Shown one piece after another: positions 6,688 to 12,848 of a stretch of DNA of 12,848 nucleotides. The notes beneath the pieces were generated by a model, which was given only the letters and a program-made list of their open reading frames with translations, did no database searches and was not told the DNA's origin. Source of the DNA: Verrucomicrobia bacterium UBA6015 (lineage in GTDB: Bacteria > Verrucomicrobiota > Kiritimatiellia > UBA8416). The first letter of the stretch is position 1. Each line of letters opens with the position of its first letter. Where the stretch lies: positions 1,445 to 14,292 of the forward strand of contig DIZZ01000262.1 of assembly GCA_002428045.1 (NCBI GenBank), given 5' to 3'. The translations under genes were made by a program, and so were the position numbers.

Positions 6688-7761
6688 ATGACGTACGCCG
6701 AACCATTGAATTTCCTGAAGGGATCGCGCATCTTGATCACTGGCGGAACGGGATCGCTCGGGCATGCCTTGACCCGGATCCTGCTGGAGAAAAGCCAGGC
6801 CGCCAGTGTCATTATCTTGAGCCGGGATGAGTTCAAGCAGTACCAGATGCAGGCGGGCATCCCCGCCGAGCACAAGAAGCGGGTACGCTTTTTCCTTGGC
6901 GATGTGCGCGATGGCGAGCGCCTGCGCCGGGCTCTGCATGGCGTTGACTATGTCATTCATGCAGCCGCGCTTAAGCATGTTCCAGCCGCCGAATACAACC
7001 CCTTCGAGTTTATCCGGACCAACGTCATGGGGGCCGAGAATGTGATCAATGCCTGCCTGGACAATGGCGTCAAGAAGGTGGTAGCGCTCAGCACGGACAA
7101 GGCCGCCAGCCCGATCAACCTGTATGGAGCCACCAAGCTCTGTTCCGATAAGCTGTTCGTTTCCGGCAACAACTACAGCGGCAAAAAGCCCACCCGGCTG
7201 GCGGTCGTGCGTTACGGCAATGTGGTCGGCAGCCGCGGCAGTGTCGTCCCGTTCTTCCTGAACGAGCGCAAAAAGGGCGTCCTGCCCATTACCGATACCC
7301 GCATGACTCGCTTCTGGATCACGATCGAGCAAGGGGCCTGGCTGGTGTTCAACGCCCTGCGCGAAATGGCCGGGGGCGAGATTTTCGTACCCCGGATTCC
7401 GAGCATGAATCTCGAGGAACTGGCCAAAACCATTGCCCCCGAGTGCGAGCGGCGGGAAGTGGGCATTCGCCCGGGCGAGAAGCTGCACGAGGTCATGGTA
7501 CATGTCGACGACGGCCGTTCGACGATCGCCTTCAAGACGCATTTCGTGATCCTCCCGCAGCAGTCGCTACCCAGTTGGGCAATCAAGGAGGAAGACTGTC
7601 TGGCGCGTGGAGGAAAGCACTGTCCGACAGATTTTTACTACGGCAGCGACAACAATACCGAATGGCTCAAGAACGGCGAGCTCGGCCGCATGATCGCCGC
7701 CCTCGACCTGCCAGAGGCCAGGGAATGGGCCGAGGAACGGGGCATCCCCATAACGACATGA
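6688..7761 (+). CDS. pseB: UDP-N-acetylglucosamine 4,6-dehydratase (inverting), PseB-like
   Basis: This is a 357-aa cytosolic extended short-chain dehydrogenase. PseB converts UDP-GlcNAc to UDP-2-acetamido-2,6-dideoxy-beta-L-arabino-hex-4-ulose, the first step of pseudaminic acid synthesis. Motifs seen are the NAD(P)-binding GGTGSLG at 19-25, the HAAALKHVPAAEYNPFE segment at 91-107, and STDKAASPINLYGATK at 135-150. In the last of these, D137, K138 and Y146 have the same spacing as the catalytic Asp-Lys-Tyr of PseB, and K150 completes YxxxK. VRYGNVVGSRGSV and RPGEKLHE are further hallmarks of the PseB/FlaA1 branch. The ATG at 6688 has AGGA at 6677-6680 (spacing 7). The stop overlaps the pseC start. 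The C-terminus is a little longer than in typical short PseB proteins, so a related dehydratase for another 6-deoxy sugar is the main alternative. The neighbouring PseC favours the pseudaminic route. Confidence 0.88.
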   Translation: MTYAEPLNFLKGSRILITGGTGSLGHALTRILLEKSQAASVIILSRDEFKQYQMQAGIPAEHKKRVRFFLGDVRDGERLRRALHGVDYVIHAAALKHVPAAEYNPFEFIRTNVMGAENVINACLDNGVKKVVALSTDKAASPINLYGATKLCSDKLFVSGNNYSGKKPTRLAVVRYGNVVGSRGSVVPFFLNERKKGVLPITDTRMTRFWITIEQGAWLVFNALREMAGGEIFVPRIPSMNLEELAKTIAPECERREVGIRPGEKLHEVMVHVDDGRSTIAFKTHFVILPQQSLPSWAIKEEDCLARGGKHCPTDFYYGSDNNTEWLKNGELGRMIAALDLPEAREWAEERGIPITT

Positions 7762-8909
7762 AAACCATCCCCTACGGACGGCATGAGATCACCGAGGCGG
7801 ATATCGAATCCGTCGTCGCGGCATTACGTTCGGATTTCCTGACGCAGGGGCCCCGGATTGCCGAGTTCGAGGCGGCCTTTGCCGCTTACATCGGCGTTCC
7901 CCATGCCGTGGCAGTATCCAATGGAACCGCAGCGCTGCACCTCTGTGCCATGGCGATGAACGTGCAACCCGGCCAGAAGGTCATCACGACCCCGATCACC
8001 TTTGCCGCCACAGCCAATTGCATCCGCTACGCGGGAGGCGACGTGGTCTTTGCCGATATCGATCCCGATACCTACCTGCTGGATCCCCTCCGCGTGAAAG
8101 CGGTACTAGATGCTGCCCCACGCGGCACCTATGGCGGCATAATCCCCGTTGATTTTTCAGGGCAAGCCGTTGATATGGAAACCTTTAAATCGTTGGCGAA
8201 TGCCCATGGATGCTGGCTGATCGAGGATGCCTGCCACGCCCCCGGCGGTTTTTTTACGGATTCCAGTGGCACGGTGCAACGCTGTGGCAATGGCGCGTTT
8301 GCCGAGGCGGCCATCTTTTCATTCCACCCGGTCAAGCACATCGCCGCCGGCGAAGGCGGGATGATCACGACCGCGCGTCGCGACATCGCCGACCGGCTAC
8401 GCAATCTGCGCTGCCACGGCATCCAGCAGGATCCTGCCAAACGGCTGGAAAACCATGGCGGCTGGTACTACGAGATGCAGGAACTCGGCTATAACTACCG
8501 ACTTACCGACATCCAGGCCGCGCTGGCCATCAGCCAGTTGAAACGAGCGGACGGGAACCTGGCACGGCGGCGGCTCCTAGCCGAGCGCTACCGGGAGGCT
8601 TTTGCTGGCAAACCCTTCCTGATCCGCCCGCCCGCCCCGCTCGACGGGCACGCCTGCCACCTGTTTGTGGCGGAATTCGACCGGCGCGACGCCCTCTACC
8701 AGCACTTGCGAGCCCACGGCATCTTCGCCCAGGTTCACTATATCCCGCTGCATCTGATGCCCTACTATCGCGACCTCGGCTGGTGCAAGGGTGACCTGCC
8801 GAACGCTGAAACCTACTACCAGCACGCGCTAAGCCTGCCCCTGTTCCCCTCCCTGACCGATCTGGAGCAAAACCATGTTATCCACACCACCAACCAATTC
8901 TACAACTAA
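7758..8909 (+). CDS. pseC: UDP-4-amino-4,6-dideoxy-N-acetyl-beta-L-altrosamine transaminase
   Basis: This is a 383-aa PLP-dependent sugar aminotransferase of the DegT/DnrJ/EryC1 family. PseC transfers an amino group, usually from glutamate, to C4 of the PseB product. The N-terminus MKTIPYGRHEIT with DFLTQGPRIAEFE is characteristic of PseC. Other features are SNGTAALHL at 54-62 (phosphate binding), LIEDACHAPGG at 154-164 with D157 contacting the PLP ring nitrogen, and SFHPVKHIAAGEGG at 188-201 with the Schiff-base lysine K193. GYNYRLTDIQAAL and VHYIPLHLMPYY follow in the usual order. The open frame reaches back to 7443, but the ATG at 7758 overlapping the pseB stop (ATGA) is right because it gives the conserved N-terminus. 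Later pathway genes (pseH, pseG, pseI, pseF) do not follow in this window. Confidence 0.92.
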   Translation: MKTIPYGRHEITEADIESVVAALRSDFLTQGPRIAEFEAAFAAYIGVPHAVAVSNGTAALHLCAMAMNVQPGQKVITTPITFAATANCIRYAGGDVVFADIDPDTYLLDPLRVKAVLDAAPRGTYGGIIPVDFSGQAVDMETFKSLANAHGCWLIEDACHAPGGFFTDSSGTVQRCGNGAFAEAAIFSFHPVKHIAAGEGGMITTARRDIADRLRNLRCHGIQQDPAKRLENHGGWYYEMQELGYNYRLTDIQAALAISQLKRADGNLARRRLLAERYREAFAGKPFLIRPPAPLDGHACHLFVAEFDRRDALYQHLRAHGIFAQVHYIPLHLMPYYRDLGWCKGDLPNAETYYQHALSLPLFPSLTDLEQNHVIHTTNQFYN

Positions 8910-8932
8910 GACCGGACCGCCCGCACCTGATC

Positions 8933-8964
8933 GGCAAAAAATGCACATCAAGGCAAAAAATGCC
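8933..8964. repeat. Two direct copies of GGCA-A5-TGC upstream of a promoter
   Basis: GGCAAAAAATGC occurs at 8933-8944 and again at 8952-8963, 19 bp apart (about two helical turns). The second copy extends to a GGCA-N5-TGCC palindrome. Placement just upstream of the promoter at 8978-9007 suggests operator or activator sites. AAAATGCC at 8957-8964 can also pair with GGCATTTT at 8988-8995, so a hairpin reading (transcript end of pseC) is possible. Confidence 0.4.
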
Positions 8965-8977
8965 GCAAAGATTAAGA

Positions 8978-9007
8978 TTGGCAGACTGGCATTTTCCATG
9001 CTAATAT
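8978..9007 (+). promoter_or_regulatory. Promoter region for the fibre-protein genes (two overlapping readings)
   Basis: Sigma-70 reading: TTGGCA at 8978-8983, an 18-bp spacer, then TAATAT at 9002-9007 with an extended TG at 8999-9000. Sigma-54 reading: TGGCA at 8987-8991, then TGCT at 8999-9002, with exactly 10 bases between the GG and the GC. Either would start transcription near 9013, about 60 nt before the coding start at 9075. The two readings share bases and the sequence alone does not decide between them. Confidence 0.45.
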
Positions 9008-9074
9008 CCCATTGGTTGGTTGTATTTTATCAAGTTTGGATTCACAACCCTTTCACGATCGGGAGTGCAAGCGA

Positions 9075-9716
9075 TTGAAGCCTAAGGCGACAACATTGTT
9101 TTCCGGCGGTCGAACAGGTACGGCCAGACGCCATCGCGTCCTGGCTGCGACCTTTACGGGCGTCTGCCTGGCGGTCATGCTGGCCATTCCCCTGGCCCTG
9201 CTTGCCGCAGAGGGTGGATCCAAGACGCAACCGGATCTACAGGTTGGCGGGTTCACCGTATTTGGCACCAACGTGGCCGGATCCACGGCGACAACATCCG
9301 GCTGGGGCAATGTCTATATCGACGGCAGTCTGCAGGTCAACTCCAACCTGCATGTCACGGGCAGCATCATCAGCACCAATCTCCTGCAGGCCAATCGCGT
9401 CGCCCTGACGCGGCGCGACCAGATCCTGACCCAGGGCGCCACCATCCAGCCTGCCGGTTCCTACCTCCGCATTCGCGGCGACACCGTCCCGGTCACACTC
9501 GGCACCCCCCAGATCGCCCCCGGCAGCCCCGGGCAGTTGATTACGCTGCAAGGCGTCGCCAACTCTGTCCGGGTGACGCTTGTTAATAGCAACGGCTTGC
9601 GCACCAATATGGAACAACCTTTCAGCCTGGGCGAGTTCGACACCATTCAATTCATTTTCGACGACAGTACAACCAACTGGATTGAGATCAATCGCAGTTT
9701 GAACCGATGGAATTAA
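9075..9716 (+). CDS. Small exported fibre-like protein
   Basis: This 213-aa protein probably starts at TTG 9075, preceded by GGGAG at 9061-9065 (spacing 9). The frame is open upstream to a TTG at 9012, but that lies almost on the promoter -10 region. Residues 18-46 (RRHR, then a long hydrophobic run ending ALLAA-EGG) form a signal peptide or anchor. The mature region contains GNVYIDGSLQVNSNLHVTG, resembling the KNLYVGGALGITNNLTVGG blocks of the giant protein downstream. It ends with a compact domain: LVNSNGLR, a SLGEFDTIQFIFDDS stretch and NWIEINRS. The GLR...LGxxDxIxFIxDxxxxNWIEI pattern resembles terminal domains seen in tail-fibre-like proteins. It probably shares a transcript with the next gene, 148 nt away, and may be a companion or tip/base subunit. 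No named family is recognised. Confidence 0.7.
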   Translation: MKPKATTLFSGGRTGTARRHRVLAATFTGVCLAVMLAIPLALLAAEGGSKTQPDLQVGGFTVFGTNVAGSTATTSGWGNVYIDGSLQVNSNLHVTGSIISTNLLQANRVALTRRDQILTQGATIQPAGSYLRIRGDTVPVTLGTPQIAPGSPGQLITLQGVANSVRVTLVNSNGLRTNMEQPFSLGEFDTIQFIFDDSTTNWIEINRSLNRWN

Positions 9717-9730
9717 CCGGAGCAGATACC

Positions 9731-9864
9731 ATGAACCAGGAAGGAACAGGATAATGTATAACCAACAGGAAACACGGTGGCAGGCGGCCTTTAATCAAGC
9801 CTGGGAAAGCGTTCACCTAGAACGTATCAACAATAGGACACAACACGGGAAAGAAGGAAACAAA
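9731..9864 (+). other. Leader with micro-ORF and in-frame upstream start
   Basis: ATG 9731 follows GGAG (9719-9722) and encodes only seven residues (MNQEGTG) before a TAA at 9752-9754. That stop overlaps a second ATG at 9754, which has AAGGA at 9741-9745. From 9754 the frame is open for 37 codons and runs straight into the ATG at 9865 of the giant fibre gene. The region could be a translational leader, or it could encode an N-terminal extension before the signal peptide (includes RWQAAFNQAWESVHLE). Confidence 0.35.
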
Positions 9865-12848
9865 ATGAAACGGAAAGCGATCAGATTAGCTCTGGCCTTT
9901 ATATTGGCAGGCATAACGAGCACATGGGCCGTCGAGGACGGGCTGGGGACGAATCACGTCCGCAACTTAAAGGTTTATAGCGATATCATCCTCGATGGTA
10001 CGGCCATCAGCAACTGGACGGATGTGGCCAGCATTGCGCTGACCAATAACTCGGTCACCACGGACATGATCCAGGATGCGGCCGTCACCGCCGCCAAGGT
10101 GGCTGCGGCGGTCGCTGGCGACGGTTTGACCGGTGGCGCGGGCAGCGCCCTGGCCGTCGGCGCAGGCAGTGGCATCACGGTCTCCGCCAATGCGGTGGCT
10201 GTGGATTCGTCAGTCATTCGCACGAACGGGGCACAGACGATTGCCGACGTCAAGACGTTCACGTCGTCACCGGTCGTACCCACACCGACCACGGACATGC
10301 AGGCGTCGACCAAGAAATATGTCGACGACAAACTCAGCAGCTCAGTAGCCAGCGGCGCGACGGCCAGCGACACCTTGCGCTGGACTGGGGCGGCCTGGAC
10401 CAATACCGCCGGACTGACGGTGGATGCCAGCTCGAATGTGGTCGTCACCGGCTCGACCCAGTCGACCGACAAGAATACCGGCGCACTGATCGTGGAAGGC
10501 GGCGCAGGCATCGAGAAGAACCTCTATGTCGGCGGTGCGCTCGGGATAACCAACAACCTCACCGTTGGCGGGACTGCAGGAATTAGCGGCATCACGACGC
10601 TGTCGGCAACAACGGCATCGACCGACAAGGATACCGGTGCATTGGTTGTCGATGGCGGCGTGGGCGTCGAGGGCGCGATCAATGCCGGCGGCAACCTGGG
10701 CATTGGCGGGAATACCACACTCGGTAATGCCGGCACCGATACGATTACCTTCACCGCCAAGGCCGCCAGCGACCTGAATATGGACAGCACCTACAAGGTC
10801 ACCGGCCTGGCAGCCCCTACCGCGAGCGGCGATGCGGCCACCAAGCTGTACGTTGACACGGCCATCAACGGGCTGTCGTGGAAACCGACGGTCAAGGCGG
10901 CATCAACCGCCAACCTGAGCCTCGGGGTAACCCTGAATGCCGTGGTCGTTGACGGCATCACGCTCGCCGTGAATGACCGTATCCTCGTCAAGAGCCAGAC
11001 CACGGGAAGCCAGAACGGTATCTATGTTGTGAATGCCGGTGTCGCGACGCGTGCGCTGGATCTGGATGCGAACGCCGAGCTGGCTGGAGCCGCCGTGTTT
11101 GTCGCCCAGGGCACCGCGAACGCGGGGTCCGCCTGGGTCTGCACGACGCCGACCGCTACCGTAGCAACCGATACACTGACCTTCACACAGTTCGCCTCGC
11201 CTGGCACCTACACGGCGGGCGACGGACTGGACCTCACCGGACTGCAGTTCGCAGTGGACGTGACCGATGTAGCGGGCACCGGTCTTGAGGGCGATGGATC
11301 GAACAACCTGCGCCTGGCAGCGGCTGCCGCCGGTGACGGGTTGACCGGTGGGGCAGGCAGCGCCCTGGCCGTCGGGGCAGGCAGCGGTATCAGCGTCGCG
11401 GCCGATGCCGTCGCCGTGGATTCCACCGTCGTCCGTACCACCGGTGACCAGACCCTTGCCGGCATCAAGACGTTCAGCTCCTCGCCGGTCGTCCCCACCC
11501 CGACCACGGACATGCAGGCGTCAACCAAAAAATATGTCGACGACAAACTCAGCAGCTCGGTGGCCAGCGGCACGACGGCCAGCGACACCTTGCGCTGGAC
11601 GGGGGCGGCCTGGACCAATACCGCCGGACTGACGGTGGATGCCAGCTCGAATGTGGTCGTCACCGGCTCGACCCAGTCGACCGACAAGAATACCGGCGCA
11701 CTGATCGTGGAAGGCGGCGCAGGCATCGAGAAGAACCTCTATGTCGGCGGTGCGCTCGGGATAACCAACAACCTCACCGTTGGCGGGACTGCAGGAATTA
11801 GCGGCATCACGACGCTGTCGGCAACGACAGCATCGACCGACAAGGACACCGGCGCACTGGTTGTCGAGGGCGGCGTGGGTGTCGAAGGCGCGATCAATGC
11901 CGGCGGCGCGATTGCCGCCACCGGGAACCTGACGGCAGGGGGCAACATCACCGCCACAGGCAACCTGATCGCCAACGGCAACACCACCCTGGGTAATGCG
12001 GGCACCGACACGATCACCTTTACGGCCAAGGCGGCCAGTGATCTGAACATGGACACCACCTACAAGGTCACCGGCCTGGCGACCCCGTCGGCGGCAACGG
12101 ATGCAGCCACCAAGGGATACGTTGACAGCGCCATCAACGGGCTCTCGTGGAAGACGGCGGTCAAGGCGGCCTCCACGGCGAACGGAACCTTGGCTACGGC
12201 CTTTGCCAACGGCCAGACTATCGACGGCGTCGCCCTGACGACCGGCGACCGGATCCTGATCAAGGCCCAGACCGCCGTGACCGTGAACGGCATCTACGTC
12301 GTCCAGGCCAGCGGTGCGCCAGTGCGTGCGGAAGACATGAACCTGACCGCGGAACTGGCAGGGGCTGCCGTCTTCGTGACGCACGGCACAGCCAATGCAG
12401 GATCCGCATGGGTATGTACCACGCCGGCGGCGGCCATTGGATCGGACGATATCACGTTCGCCCAGTTCGCCTCGCCGGGAACCTATACAGCGGGTGATGG
12501 CATCACGCTGACCGGATTGTCGATCGCGGCGAATCCGACCGCCTTTACCGGCACCGGCCTTGAAGTCAACGGCGGCGATATCCGTATCGCGGCAGCCGCG
12601 GCTGGCGATGGATTGACCGGTGGCGCCGGCAGTGCGCTGGCGGTTAACACAACCGTCGTCCGTACCACCGGTGACCAGACCCTTGCTGGCGTCAAGACGT
12701 TCAGCTCCTCGCCGGTCGTGCCCACGCCGACCACGGACATGCAGGCATCGACGAAGAAGTATGTCGATGACAAGCTGACCAGTTCGGTGGCAAACGGTGC
12801 AGCAGCGAGCCAGACCCTGCGCTGGACCGGCACCGCCTGGACCAACAC
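9865..12848 (+). CDS. Giant exported repeat protein with phage tail-fibre modules (3' end outside window)
   Basis: The frame is uninterrupted to the right edge (994 codons visible, no stop). The ATG at 9865 has AAGGA at 9854-9858 (spacing 6) and begins a clear signal peptide (MKRKAIRLALAFILAGITST, then WAVEDG). A short head (NHVRNLKVYSDIILDGTAIS) leads into repeat units at residues 85-489, 490-913 and 914 onward. Each unit has GDGLTGGAGSALAV, then VKTF...TTDMQASTKKYVDDKL, LRWTGAAWTNT, two TDKxTGALxVxGGxGxE blocks, TYKVTGLA...ATKxYVD, and a domain with DRILVKSQT, NGIYVV, AELAGAAVFV and WVCTTP, closing with FASPGTYTAGDG. These are typical phage tail-fibre sequences (recalled from known fibre proteins). 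A Sec signal is not expected on a virion fibre, so a secreted or surface adhesin is inferred. A degraded or captured prophage fibre is the alternative. Confidence 0.85.
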   Translation, partial: MKRKAIRLALAFILAGITSTWAVEDGLGTNHVRNLKVYSDIILDGTAISNWTDVASIALTNNSVTTDMIQDAAVTAAKVAAAVAGDGLTGGAGSALAVGAGSGITVSANAVAVDSSVIRTNGAQTIADVKTFTSSPVVPTPTTDMQASTKKYVDDKLSSSVASGATASDTLRWTGAAWTNTAGLTVDASSNVVVTGSTQSTDKNTGALIVEGGAGIEKNLYVGGALGITNNLTVGGTAGISGITTLSATTASTDKDTGALVVDGGVGVEGAINAGGNLGIGGNTTLGNAGTDTITFTAKAASDLNMDSTYKVTGLAAPTASGDAATKLYVDTAINGLSWKPTVKAASTANLSLGVTLNAVVVDGITLAVNDRILVKSQTTGSQNGIYVVNAGVATRALDLDANAELAGAAVFVAQGTANAGSAWVCTTPTATVATDTLTFTQFASPGTYTAGDGLDLTGLQFAVDVTDVAGTGLEGDGSNNLRLAAAAAGDGLTGGAGSALAVGAGSGISVAADAVAVDSTVVRTTGDQTLAGIKTFSSSPVVPTPTTDMQASTKKYVDDKLSSSVASGTTASDTLRWTGAAWTNTAGLTVDASSNVVVTGSTQSTDKNTGALIVEGGAGIEKNLYVGGALGITNNLTVGGTAGISGITTLSATTASTDKDTGALVVEGGVGVEGAINAGGAIAATGNLTAGGNITATGNLIANGNTTLGNAGTDTITFTAKAASDLNMDTTYKVTGLATPSAATDAATKGYVDSAINGLSWKTAVKAASTANGTLATAFANGQTIDGVALTTGDRILIKAQTAVTVNGIYVVQASGAPVRAEDMNLTAELAGAAVFVTHGTANAGSAWVCTTPAAAIGSDDITFAQFASPGTYTAGDGITLTGLSIAANPTAFTGTGLEVNGGDIRIAAAAAGDGLTGGAGSALAVNTTVVRTTGDQTLAGVKTFSSSPVVPTPTTDMQASTKKYVDDKLTSSVANGAAASQTLRWTGTAWTN
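10117..11331 (+). repeat. Long coding repeat, unit 1 (405 codons)
   Basis: This is the first full unit of the tail-fibre-like repeat, residues 85-489 of the giant protein. Its boundary was set at the GDGLTGGAGSALAV motif. Compared with unit 2 it lacks an 18-residue insertion and has KLYVDTAINGLSWKPTVKA where unit 2 has KGYVDSAINGLSWKTAVKA. Confidence 0.85.
10387..10610 (+). repeat. 224-bp block identical to 11602-11825 (copy A)
   Basis: Every base from 10387 to 10610 is the same as the block 1215 bp downstream. It is bounded by mismatches at 10386 (t versus g) and 10611 (a versus g). Flanking parts of the two units differ at many synonymous sites. Confidence 0.9.
11602..11825 (+). repeat. 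224-bp block identical to 10387-10610 (copy B)
   Basis: This is the second copy of the identical block, in unit 2. It encodes the TNTAGLTVDASSNVVV part through to the SGITTLSAT part of the repeat. Confidence 0.9.
11917..11988 (+). repeat. Tandem 18-bp coding repeat (4 copies)
   Basis: Four successive 18-bp copies start at 11917, 11935, 11953 and 11971. Each encodes a hexapeptide of the form A-x-G-N-[LIT]-[TI] (for example ATGNLT, AGGNIT, ATGNLI, ANGNTT). They account for the length difference between unit 1 and unit 2. Confidence 0.75.
12604..12848 (+). repeat. Long coding repeat, unit 3 (cut by window edge)
   Basis: This is the start of a third unit, residues 914-994. It repeats GDGLTGGAGSALAV, then VKTF and TDMQASTKKYVDDKL, but lacks about 15 residues (the GAGSGISVAADAVAVDS stretch of unit 2) after the first motif. 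Confidence 0.8.

Larger units (their letters stand above)
11332..12603 (+). repeat. Long coding repeat, unit 2 (424 codons)
   Basis: This is the second unit, residues 490-913. It matches unit 1 throughout at protein level, and part of it is identical at DNA level. It carries an extra 18 residues around 682-705, made of a tandem 18-bp sequence. Confidence 0.85.

Noticed and set aside
6622..7542. A 306-codon open frame on the - strand opposite pseB
   Set aside because: It lies wholly antisense to a gene with clear catalytic motifs, has no recognisable domain, and is the usual shadow frame in GC-rich DNA.
7443..7757. Upstream extension of the pseC frame
   Set aside because: The added residues are a shadow of pseB; PseC proteins begin at the MKTIPYGRHEIT-like N-terminus.
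9012..9074. TTG at 9012 as the start of the small fibre protein
   Set aside because: It lies at the predicted transcription start, has no ribosome site, and the extension disrupts an otherwise normal signal peptide.
11521..12384. A 287-codon - strand open frame, plus others at 9975-10511, 11208-11726 and 12483-12848
   Set aside because: These recur because the sense strand is a repeat; their similarity to each other mirrors the repeat of the + strand fibre gene. No ribosome sites or domains were seen.
9865..12848. Prophage interpretation of the right end
   Set aside because: Only fibre-like modules are present; no capsid, terminase, integrase or attachment site is seen, and both fibre proteins carry export signals. 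It is not fully excluded because the contig is cut.

Overview
The window reads almost entirely on the + strand and looks like a chromosomal segment of a fairly GC-rich (by eye about 58-60%) diderm-type bacterium. It carries a bacterial mevalonate-pathway gene, secreted beta-propeller and tail-fibre-like proteins, and tightly overlapping operons. Uncultured PVC-superphylum or Omnitrophota-like lineages would fit, but this is only an impression from gene content. I see no rRNA, tRNA, CRISPR array, transposase or integrase.

Layout. Positions 1-245 are AT-rich and hold no gene I can defend. From 246 to about 6367 there is one probable transcription unit: diphosphomevalonate decarboxylase (mvaD, 246-1229), ABC-2-type permease 1 (1262-2224), ABC ATPase (2221-3081), ABC-2 permease 2 with a large non-membrane insert (3078-4403), a membrane-anchored helical/TPR-like partner (4403-5476), and a secreted PQQ-like beta-propeller protein (5492-6367). 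The ABC genes and the TPR-like gene are joined by ATGA or TAATG stop/start overlaps, so they are almost certainly translated together as one exporter-like complex. A long imperfect hairpin sits on the stop codon of the propeller gene.

Positions 6368-6687 contain no intact gene. There are two out-of-register coding-like fragments and a good match to a sigma-54 (-24/-12) promoter, followed by pseB (6688-7761) and pseC (7758-8909). These are the first two enzymes of pseudaminic acid synthesis, coupled by an ATGA overlap. The rest of the pathway is not in this window.

From 8910 on, a promoter region with a pair of GGCA-A5-TGC direct repeats and superimposed sigma-70-like and sigma-54-like elements precedes two exported fibre proteins. 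The first is small (213 aa, 9075-9716). The second is very large and runs off the right edge (9865 to beyond 12848, 994 residues visible). It is built from a roughly 405-424-residue unit repeated at least 2.2 times. The sequence motifs are those of phage tail fibres, yet the protein begins with a Sec-type signal peptide. My main hypothesis is a chromosomal surface fibre/adhesin assembled from tail-fibre modules, possibly co-regulated with the adjacent pseudaminic-type sugar genes. A 224-bp block is identical between units 1 and 2 while the flanks have diverged, which suggests recent recombination within the gene.
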